A stretch of 64,000 nt of DNA. Source: JANELJ01 sp024511395. Its GTDB lineage: Bacteria > Pseudomonadota > Gammaproteobacteria > GRL18. A program made the position numbers and the translations under genes. The stretch lies in the NCBI GenBank assembly GCA_963681975.1, contig OY820613.1:1364001-1428000 (forward strand), in the 5' to 3' direction. The notes under the pieces are model-generated. The model made no database searches. It was not told the DNA's origin and was given only the letters and a program-made list of their open reading frames with translations. Below are positions 1-8,517 of the stretch, piece after piece (the first letter of the stretch is position 1; the number at the start of each line of letters is the position of its first letter).

Positions 1-101
1 AGGTACTGACTGGCCTGAATCGACGTATTAACCGCCGTATGCCGGCACTCGCCCTGTTTGATACAGCAACTATTGATAAAGCTTTTGAGGAACTATCCTG
101 A
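1..101 (+). CDS. fabD: Malonyl-CoA:ACP transacylase, C-terminal end (partial)
   Basis: Only the last 32 codons are present, in the frame starting at base 3 and ending with TGA at 99-101. The translation VLTGLNRRINRRMPALALFD resembles the conserved C-terminal tail of FabD, which moves malonyl groups from CoA to acyl carrier protein in the cytoplasm. The stop codon shares one base with the fabG start (TGATG), so the two genes are translationally coupled. The fabD-fabG-acpP-fabF order is standard in gammaproteobacteria and supports the call. The catalytic part lies upstream of the window. Confidence 0.85.
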   Translation, partial: VLTGLNRRINRRMPALALFDTATIDKAFEELS

Positions 102-844
102 TGTCTATGGAAAATGAAGTCGCTCTGGTGAGCGGTGCAAGTCGTGGTATTGGCCAGGCAATTGCGATCAGCCTGGGTAAAAAAGGTGCGACGGTTATTG
201 GTACTGCAACTTCAGAAAAAGGTGCAGAAAACATCACTAACTATCTGAAAGAAAATGGTATTAATGGGCAGGGTATGGTGCTTAATGTAACCGACCAGGC
301 CAGTATTGACCAACTGCTGGAAAATATGAAAGAACAGTATTCCATGCCTTCTATTCTGGTCAATAACGCCGGCATTACCCGTGACAATCTGATGATGCGT
401 ATGAAAGATGAAGAATGGGATGCCATTATTGAAACCAACCTGGCCTCTATTTTTAAACTGTCCAGAGCCTGTCTGCGGGCAATGATGAAGGCTAGAAAAG
501 GGCGTATTATTTCAATCGCTTCAGTGGTAGGTTTAACCGGCAATGCCGGGCAGACCAATTATGCGGCGGCTAAAGCCGGTATTATCGGTTTCAGCAAGTC
601 TCTGGCCCGGGAAGTAGGTTCCCGTGGTATTACTGTCAATGCGGTAGCTCCGGGCTTTATCGATACTGATATGACTCGTGCTTTGTCCGATGACACCAAA
701 AAAGCGCTGTTAAGCCAGATCCCTTTAAACCGTCTGGGACAGGCCGAAGAAATTGCCTCAGCCGTGGCTTTTCTGGCATCAGATGACGCATCTTATATTA
801 CGGGCGAAACTCTTAATGTAAATGGCGGCATGTATATGCCCTAA
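101..844 (+). CDS. fabG: 3-oxoacyl-[ACP] reductase FabG
   Basis: This 247-residue short-chain dehydrogenase reduces 3-oxoacyl-ACP to 3-hydroxyacyl-ACP with NADPH in fatty acid elongation. The nucleotide-binding motif GASRGIG lies at residues 12-18 and NNAG at 88-91. The catalytic Ser141, Tyr154 and Lys158 are all present (YAAAK), and the PGFIDTDMT stretch follows. The length is that of typical FabG. The ATG overlaps the fabD stop by one base; Met3 is an alternative start. A strong hairpin follows, so acpP probably has its own promoter. Confidence 0.96.
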   Translation: MSMENEVALVSGASRGIGQAIAISLGKKGATVIGTATSEKGAENITNYLKENGINGQGMVLNVTDQASIDQLLENMKEQYSMPSILVNNAGITRDNLMMRMKDEEWDAIIETNLASIFKLSRACLRAMMKARKGRIISIASVVGLTGNAGQTNYAAAKAGIIGFSKSLAREVGSRGITVNAVAPGFIDTDMTRALSDDTKKALLSQIPLNRLGQAEEIASAVAFLASDDASYITGETLNVNGGMYMP

Positions 845-858
845 GGCATGATATTTAT

Positions 859-907
859 AAAAAAACCTTATTTAGTATGAACTAATAGACTAAATAAGGT
901 TTTTTTT
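859..907 (+). terminator. Rho-independent terminator after fabG
   Basis: A near-perfect inverted repeat (AACCTTATTTAGT and ACTAAATAAGGTT) is separated by a 13-base loop and followed by a run of eight T residues. The A run before the stem may allow it to work on both strands. It separates fabG from acpP. Confidence 0.85.
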
Positions 908-1076
908 AACATCTATACTGGTATATCCGATTAGATTTCACTAAAATAGCGACACGTAAATAAACACACTGAAAGGTCGGTTTTATTCAGCCTTATCAAA
1001 TTACTGTGTAATTGGGCAGAATTTGAAAAGTGCAGTGTTGCAAAGAATTGCATAAGAATTATGGAGATTTTATAAA

Positions 1077-1316
1077 ATGAGTAGTGTTGAAGAAAGAGTT
1101 GCTAAAATTGTTGTTGAACAATTAGGCGTTAAAGAAGACGAAGTAAAACCAGAGTCATCTTTTGTTGATGATTTGGGTGCTGACTCTCTGGATACCGTTG
1201 AACTGGTTATGGCTCTTGAAGAAGAATTTGAAACTGAAATTCCAGACGAAGAAGCTGAAAAAATCACTACTGTTCAGCTGGCTATTGATTACATCAATGC
1301 CCATATTGACGGCTAA
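1077..1316 (+). CDS. acpP: Acyl carrier protein
   Basis: This 79-residue, strongly acidic protein is the acyl carrier of type II fatty acid synthesis. The phosphopantetheine attachment site is Ser37 in the motif GADSLD, and the EEEFETEIPDEEAEKI helix is the typical partner-docking surface. Length and sequence match gammaproteobacterial AcpP throughout. A purine-rich ribosome-binding site (GGAG at about 1063) precedes the ATG. It lies between fabG and fabF, with gaps of more than 220 bases on both sides. That spacing fits separate, high-level transcription, as is usual for acpP. Confidence 0.98.
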   Translation: MSSVEERVAKIVVEQLGVKEDEVKPESSFVDDLGADSLDTVELVMALEEEFETEIPDEEAEKITTVQLAIDYINAHIDG

Positions 1317-1340
1317 TTAAAAAGATTTTTTCTTTTTAAT
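1316..1340 (+). terminator. AT-rich hairpin after acpP, possible terminator
   Basis: A perfect 9-bp stem (ATTAAAAAG and CTTTTTAAT) with a 7-base T-rich loop begins right after the acpP stop codon. It has few G-C pairs, so it may attenuate or only protect the transcript end rather than terminate fully. Confidence 0.35.
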
Positions 1341-1542
1341 ACCTGATATTTCCTAAAGCCGTATTTAACATTGCAATTCATATCTGCCTTGTTAAATCGG
1401 CTTTACTTATTTATACCCTGTCATATTTATTGAGTGTTGTCCCTCACTCTTTTCTGCCTGAAGACACTTTATATTCGGTTGGAAACTAAAGACAGACTAC
1501 AGTTAATAGTGTATTGTCCGGGTTTATTTTTGGAGAACTTTT

Positions 1543-2781
1543 TTGGCTAAGAGACGAGTTGTTATTACCGGTCTTGGGATGGTCTGTCCAGTAGGTTTAA
1601 CGGTTGCAGAATCCTGGGAAAATATTCTTGCAGGTAAAAGCGGTATTGCACCGATTGAACATTTTGATACCAGAGCCTTCAGTGTAAAATTTGGCGGTTC
1701 GGTCAAAAATTTTGATGTTGAGCAATACCTGTCCAGAAAAGATGCCAAAAAAATGGATGCCTTTATTCACTACGGTATGGCGGCAGGCATTCAGGCCATT
1801 GAAGATGCCGGCCTGGAAATAACTGAAGAAAATGCCTGGCGTATCGGGGTTTCAATCGGTTCCGGTATCGGCGGTCTGCCCGGTATTGAGAAAGGCTTTA
1901 ATGCCTTCTTAAAAGGTGGTCCCCGTAAAATATCCCCGTTTTTTGTGCCCAGCAATATTATTAATATGATTTCAGGAAATTTGTCTGTTAAGTACGGCAT
2001 GAAAGGCCCGAACCTGGCCATGGCAACGGCCTGTGCTACAGCTACCCATAGTATTGGAGATGCGGCCCGTATTATTGAATACGGTGATGCCGATGTTATG
2101 ATCACCGGTGGTGCTGAAATGGCGACCTCTGAAACCGGTCTGGGCGGTTTTGCCGCAGCGCGGGCCTTATCCACCCGCAATGATGATCCAGAAGCCGCTT
2201 CCAGACCTTGGGACAAGGACCGGGATGGCTTTGTACTCAGTGACGGTGCCGGTGTTGTGGTACTGGAAGAATATGAATTTGCCAAAGCTCGCGGCGCTAA
2301 AATTTATGCTGAAGTACTGGGGTTTGGTATGAGTGGTGACGCCTATCATATGACCCTGCCTTCCAAAGGCGGAGAAGGTGCCAGCCGTTGTATGAATATG
2401 GCTCTAAAAAATGCTGGTCTGAATCCGGAACAGATCAATTATATTAATGCCCATGGTACTTCTACACCTGCAGGTGATCTGGCTGAAACAGAAGCAGCTA
2501 AACGGACGTTTGGTGACCATGCCTATAAGTTGACCATGAGCTCTACCAAGTCCATGACCGGACATCTGCTTGGCGCAGCAGGCGGTATTGAGGCTGTCTT
2601 TACATCGCTGGCTATCTGTGATCAGGTAGCGCCGCCAACCATTAACCTGGATAACCCTGATCCGCAATGTGATCTGGATTATGCTGCAGGCAGTGCAAAG
2701 GAAATGAATATTGATTATGCCATTTCCAACTCCTTTGGTTTTGGCGGCACCAATGGCACATTAATCCTAGGCAAGGTTTAA
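1543..2781 (+). CDS. fabF: Beta-ketoacyl-ACP synthase II
   Basis: This 412-residue condensing enzyme extends acyl-ACP with malonyl-ACP. The catalytic triad is visible as Cys164 (ATACATATHS), His304 (NAHGTSTPAGD) and His341 (SMTGHLLGAAGG). The C-terminal SNSFGFGGTN motif is intact. The chosen start is TTG: it gives the usual N-terminus MAKRRVVITGLG and has a ribosome-binding site (TGGAGAA) at 1531-1537, and there is no ATG nearby in frame. FabF adjusts membrane lipid fluidity in relatives; nothing here suggests otherwise. Confidence 0.97.
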   Translation: MAKRRVVITGLGMVCPVGLTVAESWENILAGKSGIAPIEHFDTRAFSVKFGGSVKNFDVEQYLSRKDAKKMDAFIHYGMAAGIQAIEDAGLEITEENAWRIGVSIGSGIGGLPGIEKGFNAFLKGGPRKISPFFVPSNIINMISGNLSVKYGMKGPNLAMATACATATHSIGDAARIIEYGDADVMITGGAEMATSETGLGGFAAARALSTRNDDPEAASRPWDKDRDGFVLSDGAGVVVLEEYEFAKARGAKIYAEVLGFGMSGDAYHMTLPSKGGEGASRCMNMALKNAGLNPEQINYINAHGTSTPAGDLAETEAAKRTFGDHAYKLTMSSTKSMTGHLLGAAGGIEAVFTSLAICDQVAPPTINLDNPDPQCDLDYAAGSAKEMNIDYAISNSFGFGGTNGTLILGKV

Positions 2782-2792
2782 TTTCAGAATCG

Positions 2793-2847
2793 TCCCGATT
2801 TAACCCGACTACTTATTGCTTTTAGCTATTAATTGGTTAAGTCGGGA
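2793..2847 (+). terminator. Hairpin after fabF, probable terminator
   Basis: The arms TCCCGATTTAACC (2793-2805) and GGTTAAGTCGGGA (2835-2847) pair with a single G-T wobble. The loop is long (29 bases) and only a short T-rich tract follows. It separates fabF from pabB. Confidence 0.5.
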
Positions 2848-2876
2848 CACTTTGTTATTAATGGTTCTTATCAACT

Positions 2877-4406
2877 ATGACAGCTTGCCAGGTTACAGAA
2901 CTACCGCTTAATAATCTTAAAAACCTGCCTGCGTTTTATCGTTTCCACCAGTATTCTCCTGAAGATTATCCTTATTTCCTCAGCAGTACCAGCCGTTTTG
3001 AACCCATTGGGCTAGATATTCATCAGGGAGACTCTAATTTTGATATCCTGTTTATTCGTCCTGAGCAAAGGCTGTTGCTAGATCAGGGCAGGGCGCTCAG
3101 CTTTTCAGATAACAGTTCTTTAAAAAAACTGACTATTGATAAGCAAAAAGGCTTTCTTGATAATTTTAATTCGCTGTATCAGGCATCGGCTTCTGATGAA
3201 AGCTCCGAATTTGATTTTTTACCGTTTCGCGGCGGCTGGTTTATCTTTCTCTCTTACGAACTGGCTCAGGAAGTTGAGCCAGTATTAAAACCGTTTATGT
3301 TGAACAATCAGACACAGCAGTGCCTGCCACTGGCTTATGCTGCCAGGGTCAGGCAGGCTCTGATTATTGACCATCAAAAAAAACGCCTGTTCTTTGTAAC
3401 GGAGCAGAGCATTGAACATAAAGCAGCCCTGCAGGAACTACAAAAAGATATTGAACAGATACAGTCAGAACCAGAATCTCTCCTGCAGATTGAAGACCTG
3501 CTGCTTAATTTGCAGGAAGAACCTGAACAGCCGTTTTTATCTTCTGTAGAACAAGTTCGTAAATATATACGTGACGGCGATGTTTTTCAGGTCAATATGT
3601 CCCGTCTCTGGCAGGCGGATATCGGCAGCCCTGAGCCTACTAGTCGCCATAAACATTCTGACTTTGCCGCCTCTGTCTATAAAAAACTAAGCCAGTCTAA
3701 TCCGGCGCCTTTTTCCGGCCTGGCAGGATTTAAAACAGAATCTGGCTGGGCCAGCATTATTTTATCCTCTCCGGAACGCCTGTTAAGTATTAAAAACAAC
3801 CGCCTTGAATCCAGGCCCATAGCCGGTACTCATCCGCGCGGTATTTCTGATGAAGAAGATCAGCGCCTGATAGAACGTCTGCATAATCACCCTAAAGAAC
3901 AGGCTGAACATATTATGCTGATTGATCTGATCCGTAATGATCTGGGGCGTGTCTGTGTGCCCGGTACGGTCCAGGTGGATGAATTGATGGTCAATGAAAG
4001 CTATGCTCATGTTCATCATATTGTGTCAAATGTGGTTGGGGAATTGCAGAAGGATAAAACCCCGGTGGATGCTATTAAGGCTTTATTTCCCGGTGGAACC
4101 ATTACCGGCTGTCCTAAAGTTCGCTGTATGGAAATCATTGCCGAACTGGAACAGTGTCCCCGGGGTGCTTATACCGGCTCTATGGGCTATATTAACCGGG
4201 ACGGCAGTATGGATCTGAATATTTTAATCCGTACTTTTGTTCTGCAGGAGCAGCTTGCAGAAGATAAAGCATCAACAGTCCCTGTTGGACAGAAACTTAG
4301 TTTCAGAGCAGGAGCGGGACTGGTGTTTGATTCCATTGCACAACGGGAATTACAGGAAACCAGAGCTAAGGCCAGGGGCCTGCTTAGAGCATTGGGGCTA
4401 AATTAA
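2877..4406 (+). CDS. pabB: Aminodeoxychorismate synthase component I
   Basis: This 509-residue chorismate-binding enzyme adds ammonia to chorismate to give 4-amino-4-deoxychorismate for p-aminobenzoate and folate. An N-terminal region like that of TrpE/PabB is followed from about residue 220 by the chorismate-binding domain. Visible motifs include RDGDVFQVN, IMLIDLIRNDLGRV, FPGGTITGCPK and FRAGAG. Residue 316 in RPIAGT is Ala, where E. coli PabB has the Lys of PIKGT; Ala there is usual in anthranilate synthase TrpE but also occurs in some PabB proteins. The directly following pabC favours PabB over TrpE. The trp genes here lie 26 kb away. Confidence 0.85.
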   Translation: MTACQVTELPLNNLKNLPAFYRFHQYSPEDYPYFLSSTSRFEPIGLDIHQGDSNFDILFIRPEQRLLLDQGRALSFSDNSSLKKLTIDKQKGFLDNFNSLYQASASDESSEFDFLPFRGGWFIFLSYELAQEVEPVLKPFMLNNQTQQCLPLAYAARVRQALIIDHQKKRLFFVTEQSIEHKAALQELQKDIEQIQSEPESLLQIEDLLLNLQEEPEQPFLSSVEQVRKYIRDGDVFQVNMSRLWQADIGSPEPTSRHKHSDFAASVYKKLSQSNPAPFSGLAGFKTESGWASIILSSPERLLSIKNNRLESRPIAGTHPRGISDEEDQRLIERLHNHPKEQAEHIMLIDLIRNDLGRVCVPGTVQVDELMVNESYAHVHHIVSNVVGELQKDKTPVDAIKALFPGGTITGCPKVRCMEIIAELEQCPRGAYTGSMGYINRDGSMDLNILIRTFVLQEQLAEDKASTVPVGQKLSFRAGAGLVFDSIAQRELQETRAKARGLLRALGLN

Positions 4407-4418
4407 GAATTAATATTT

Positions 4419-5309
4419 ATGACATGGATTAACGGACAATTTCAGTCCTCACTGCCTGTTTCTGACCGAGGGCTGGCTTATGGTGATGGTATTTTTGAAA
4501 CCATTGTCTGCATCAATCAGAAACTGCACCTCTGGTTCCGTCACTGGCAACGTCTGCAGCAGGGCGCAAAACAGCTGGTTCTGGAACTGCCGGAACAGCA
4601 GACTTTATTAAACTGGATAGAACAGGCTCTGGCTGACAAAAATAATCCGTCTCTGGCTGTGGTTAAAATTATTATCACACGGGGTTCTGGCGGCAGGGGA
4701 TATAAATGCCCTGAACAGCCGCAGCCGCGAACCATTATAACTATTCATCCTTGGCCGGAACATAATGATAATGACTATCAGCAGGGCATCAGTGCTATAG
4801 TCTGTCAGACCTGCCTTTCACTTCAACCCGCTCTGGCCGGGATAAAACACCTGAACCGACTGGAACAGGTACTGGCGGCACAGGAACTGTTGGCCAATAA
4901 TTGTCGGGAAGGTCTTATGCTGGAGTGTGCACCTGCCGCCAATGATACGTCTGCAAAAAAAATAGTAACAGAAGGTGTCAGTTCCAACCTGTTTTTTGTG
5001 AGCAGAGGACAGTTATTTACTCCGGAAATTACTTATAGTGGTGTCAACGGCACAATACGCAGCGAATTACTGGAGCGAGCACAGGCTCTGGGTATACCGC
5101 TGGCAACGGGTCGTTATGAATTGCAGGAAATACTGAATGCCGATGAAGTGTTTTTTACCAATAGTATTTTTGGTATCCTTCCTGTCAGTAAAATAAGTTA
5201 TCAACAAGGCCAGAACAGCAGGCACTATCAGCAACGTGATGTGAGCATGCAACTGGCGAAAAGTCTGAACCCGGAGCTGCAGCGCCCCTGCCAATTTAAT
5301 ACCCTATGA
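4419..5309 (+). CDS. pabC: Aminodeoxychorismate lyase
   Basis: This 296-residue fold-type IV PLP enzyme removes pyruvate from aminodeoxychorismate to give p-aminobenzoate. The PLP lysine is Lys143 in AGIKHLNRLEQ. The N-terminal SDRGLAYGDGIFETI and the phosphate-binding EGVSSN stretch are intact. There is a short insertion (about residues 169-180, CAPAANDTSAKK) before EGVSSN. The gene follows pabB by 12 bases and overlaps mltG by four (ATGA), so the three genes form one transcription unit. A branched-chain aminotransferase is the alternative within the fold, but the size and context fit PabC. Confidence 0.92.
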   Translation: MTWINGQFQSSLPVSDRGLAYGDGIFETIVCINQKLHLWFRHWQRLQQGAKQLVLELPEQQTLLNWIEQALADKNNPSLAVVKIIITRGSGGRGYKCPEQPQPRTIITIHPWPEHNDNDYQQGISAIVCQTCLSLQPALAGIKHLNRLEQVLAAQELLANNCREGLMLECAPAANDTSAKKIVTEGVSSNLFFVSRGQLFTPEITYSGVNGTIRSELLERAQALGIPLATGRYELQEILNADEVFFTNSIFGILPVSKISYQQGQNSRHYQQRDVSMQLAKSLNPELQRPCQFNTL

Positions 5310-6343
5310 TAAAACGATTAATTAAACTGATTGCCGTATTATTACTGATTGCCAGCTTTGCTGGAGCCTGGTACTGGAATGAATATAATGTGTTTTTGCA
5401 GACTCCGCTGAGTTTTTCTGATGATGCCGAGCGTACTGAACAGACCTTTACCATCCATAAGGGCGACAGTATAAAAAAAGTCGCCCGTAAACTGCAGGAG
5501 CAGCACTTTATTGAGCATCCCCAGTACTTCTGGCTCTACACCCGCTTATCCAAACAGGCTGAAAAAATAAAAGCAGGAGAATATACGCTTACCTCAGGCA
5601 TGACAGTAGAGGAACTGGTGAACCGCTTTGTATCGGGTAAGGTGAATCAATATGCCCTGACTATTGTGGAAGGCTGGACAGTTAAAGATGCTCTGGCTCA
5701 GATAAACAAAGATCCCAATCTGGTTCACACACTGGATAAGGAACCGGTTAAAGAAGTATTAAAAAAACTGCCGGAGTTGTTGAACAGCCCTTATAAAACC
5801 TTTGAAGGTCTGATTTATCCGGATACCTATAAGTTTCCCAGAGGAACCACCGATCTGCAGTTTATTGAGCGTGCTTACAAACAGATGCAGCGTGTTCTGG
5901 AGCAGGAATGGCAGCAAAGAGAGAAAGACCTGCCGCTTAAAACCCCTTATGAGGTTCTAATCCTGGCTTCTATTGTAGAAAAAGAGTCCGGTGTCAGCAG
6001 TGAGCGCAGCAAAATTGCCGGGGTATTTATCCGGCGTATTAAAAAGAAAATGCGTCTGCAGTCTGATCCCACCATTATTTACGGTATGGGCGATGACTAT
6101 AAGGGAAATATCCGGCGTAAAGATATCAATAAAAAGACGGCCTATAATACCTACCAGATAGGCGGTCTGCCGCCGACGCCGATTGCTATACCCGGCCGAG
6201 AAGCTATACATGCAGTACTGCATCCTGAAAAAGGCAAGAGCCTGTATTTTGTTGCTGATGGCAGCGGCGGCCATGTATTTACTAATAATTTGAAGGCGCA
6301 TAATAAAGCCGTGCGCAAATACATCCTTAAAAAGAAGAATTAA
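5306..6343 (+). CDS. mltG: Endolytic murein transglycosylase
   Basis: This 345-residue inner-membrane protein cleaves nascent glycan strands and helps set peptidoglycan chain length. A membrane anchor (about residues 5-23) is followed by a LysM-like segment (HKGDSIKKVARKL). The YceG/MltG catalytic domain follows, with FEGLIYPDTYKF and the catalytic glutamate Glu225 in ASIVEKESG. The motifs SDPTIIYG and GLPPTPIAIPG are also present. It overlaps pabC and abuts tmk with no gap, as in most gammaproteobacteria. Confidence 0.96.
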   Translation: MIKRLIKLIAVLLLIASFAGAWYWNEYNVFLQTPLSFSDDAERTEQTFTIHKGDSIKKVARKLQEQHFIEHPQYFWLYTRLSKQAEKIKAGEYTLTSGMTVEELVNRFVSGKVNQYALTIVEGWTVKDALAQINKDPNLVHTLDKEPVKEVLKKLPELLNSPYKTFEGLIYPDTYKFPRGTTDLQFIERAYKQMQRVLEQEWQQREKDLPLKTPYEVLILASIVEKESGVSSERSKIAGVFIRRIKKKMRLQSDPTIIYGMGDDYKGNIRRKDINKKTAYNTYQIGGLPPTPIAIPGREAIHAVLHPEKGKSLYFVADGSGGHVFTNNLKAHNKAVRKYILKKKN

Positions 6344-6973
6344 ATGTATCCAGGCAAATTTATTACCATAGAAGGGACAGAAGGGGCGGGTAAATCCACC
6401 AGTTTAAATTATATAAAGGACGTTCTGCAGCAAAAAGGTATTGTTTTTATTACCACCCGGGAGCCGGGCGGTACGCCCATTGCTGAAAAAATACGTGAAC
6501 TGCTGCTGGATAAAGCGAATACCGCCTTATGTGATGACGCCGAATTGCTATTAATGTTTGCAGCCCGGACACAGCATTTAAATGAGCTAATTATTCCGGC
6601 ACTGCAATCTGGTCAGTGGGTGATCAGTGACCGGTTTACCGATGCTACCTATGCCTACCAGGGCGGTGGCAGAGGACTGCCCTGGGAAAAAATTGCCCAG
6701 CTTGAGCAATGGGTTCAGGGTGACTTGCGTCCTGATGCCACTATTTTACTGGATATCCCAGTTGAACAGGGCATGGAGCGGGTGCGCAGTCGGGGCGAGA
6801 CAGACCGCTTTGAAGAAGAGCAAATGTCTTTTTTCAGTCGCATCCGCGAAGCCTACCTCAGACTCGCCAGAGAAAACCCGCAGCGTTATTATATTATTGA
6901 TACCCGGCCGGCCATTGAAGTAGTTTATCAGCAGCTGGACAGGGTACTGAAAAAGCTGGTTGATAATGTCTGA
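6344..6973 (+). CDS. tmk: Thymidylate kinase
   Basis: This 209-residue kinase converts dTMP to dTDP. The P-loop GTEGAGKS lies at residues 11-18. The substrate-binding REPGGTP and the SDRFTDATYAYQGGGRGLP stretch are present, as is the lid region (RSRGETDRFE). The start codon follows the mltG stop directly. The last eight bases overlap the start of holB, so tmk and holB are translationally coupled. Confidence 0.97.
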   Translation: MYPGKFITIEGTEGAGKSTSLNYIKDVLQQKGIVFITTREPGGTPIAEKIRELLLDKANTALCDDAELLLMFAARTQHLNELIIPALQSGQWVISDRFTDATYAYQGGGRGLPWEKIAQLEQWVQGDLRPDATILLDIPVEQGMERVRSRGETDRFEEEQMSFFSRIREAYLRLARENPQRYYIIDTRPAIEVVYQQLDRVLKKLVDNV

Positions 6974-8066
6974 TCCCGCCGCTGTATCTGAACCTTTACT
7001 GGCCGCCAGTTTATATCCCTGGCACCAGTCGCTCTGGCAGCAGCTGGCCGGTGATCAGCCTAAACTGGACAATTTCCCCCATGCTTTATTATTAAGCGGT
7101 CTGGCCGGCAGTGGAAAAAAAGCTCTGGCGGCTTACCTGGCTCAGACCTTAATGTGTCATGCACCGCTACCGGAACCTCATAACGCTTCCCTGCAGCCCT
7201 GTCAGCAGTGTCGTTCCTGTCAGTTATTTAATTCCGGTAATCACCCTGACCTGTATTATCTAAGTACACCGGAAGACAAAAAAATTATTCCGGTGGTAAA
7301 TGTCCGGGATCTGATCCAGTGGACAGTATTAAGCAGTCAGCTGCTGCATAAAAAAGTCGTTATTATCGAACCGGCTGATGCCATGAACCAGAATGCAGCC
7401 AACAGCCTGTTAAAAACCCTGGAAGAACCATCAACCAATACCGTCTTGATCCTGGTAACCAGCAAAAAACAGTCCTTACTGCCGACTATTCGCAGTCGCT
7501 GTCAGACACTTGATATTGCTCTGCCGGAAACTGCCGCAGCCCGGCATTGGCTGCAGGAGCAGGGGATTGAACAACCGGAACTGATGCTGGCACTGGCTGC
7601 AGGTTCACCCATCAAGGCTCGTGATATGGCCGATGAAAATGCCCAGGCTGTTCGTAAAATGGTACTGGATAGTGTTTTACAGATTGCATCGGGCAGTAAC
7701 GAGCCGGTTAGTGCAGCCGAACGATTATTTAAACTGACCAGTAGCAAAAAGACCAAAACCACCAGAAGCAAGGCAGGGAAAAATAATGTATCCGCCAGTG
7801 CATCTGATATTATTTACTGGCTGGATTCGGTCTGGACTGATCTGGCCAGAATAAGCCAGCTACAGGCTTTAATAGATGCCCGGTCATTTATCAGCAATCT
7901 CGATTATGAGCAGGACTTGCAACAATTATCAAATAGATTATACTTAAAAAAACTTTTGCAACTATCTGATTCAGTTAATAAAGCCTACTTTGAAATTCAG
8001 GGCTCAGTGAATTTCAACCTGTTACTGGAAAAATTGCTGATTAACTGGAAAGATTGCCTTAAGTAA
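6966..8066 (+). CDS. holB: DNA polymerase III subunit delta prime
   Basis: This 366-residue AAA+ protein is a clamp-loader subunit for the DNA replicase. The P-loop-like GLAGSGKKAL, a zinc-binding Cys cluster (CQQCRSC plus an upstream Cys) and the SRC motif (TIRSRCQ) are visible, as is LLKTLEEP of the Walker B-region helix. The ATG at 6966 is preferred over an upstream TTG at 6960. It matches the usual start position, inside the end of tmk. A basic stretch (SSKKTKTTRSKAGKNN) lies near residue 263 and looks like a linker. Confidence 0.95.
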   Translation: MSDPAAVSEPLLAASLYPWHQSLWQQLAGDQPKLDNFPHALLLSGLAGSGKKALAAYLAQTLMCHAPLPEPHNASLQPCQQCRSCQLFNSGNHPDLYYLSTPEDKKIIPVVNVRDLIQWTVLSSQLLHKKVVIIEPADAMNQNAANSLLKTLEEPSTNTVLILVTSKKQSLLPTIRSRCQTLDIALPETAAARHWLQEQGIEQPELMLALAAGSPIKARDMADENAQAVRKMVLDSVLQIASGSNEPVSAAERLFKLTSSKKTKTTRSKAGKNNVSASASDIIYWLDSVWTDLARISQLQALIDARSFISNLDYEQDLQQLSNRLYLKKLLQLSDSVNKAYFEIQGSVNFNLLLEKLLINWKDCLK

Positions 8067-8147
8067 CCTATTATTTAAAATTAAAAGAAAATATTCAGTA
8101 TTTTTTAGAACAGAACAGTAGTTAGAACAGTAAAGAGTTTTTGTATT

Positions 8148-8501
8148 ATGATGCGTCCCGGTCAGGCCAGACAGAGTATTTTATCGCTTTCCATTAAGGA
8201 CAAGAGTGCGCTGTATGCGGCTTATATGCCTTTTATTAAAAACGGCGGTCTGTTTATTCCCACCAACAAACAATACAAAATTAATGACGAAGTGTTTATG
8301 CTGCTCACCCTGCTGGATGAAAAAGAAAAACTACCTGTGGCCGGTACTATAGTCTGGATCACACCAACCGGCTCCCAGGGCAACCGAGTTGCTGGAGTCG
8401 GGGTTCAGTTCAGCAAACAGAATAATGGTCAGGCACAGAAAAAAATTGAAACCTATCTGGCCGGTGCCTTACAGTCTGATCGACCTACCCATACTATGTA
8501 A
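8148..8501 (+). CDS. pilZ: PilZ-domain protein, type IV pilus-associated
   Basis: This 117-residue single-domain protein resembles the PilZ found beside holB in many gammaproteobacteria. In Pseudomonas and Xanthomonas that protein is needed for type IV pilus assembly. The segment NGGLFIPTNKQYKINDEVF and the VWITP/GVGVQF strands form the PilZ barrel. The RxxxR motif that binds cyclic di-GMP is not seen, as is common for this PilZ class. Two ATG codons (8148, 8151) can serve as start. An IS5-family element begins 16 bases after the stop and cuts the link to tatD. Confidence 0.88.
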   Translation: MMRPGQARQSILSLSIKDKSALYAAYMPFIKNGGLFIPTNKQYKINDEVFMLLTLLDEKEKLPVAGTIVWITPTGSQGNRVAGVGVQFSKQNNGQAQKKIETYLAGALQSDRPTHTM

Positions 8502-8517
8502 TCTCTCATACTATGTA

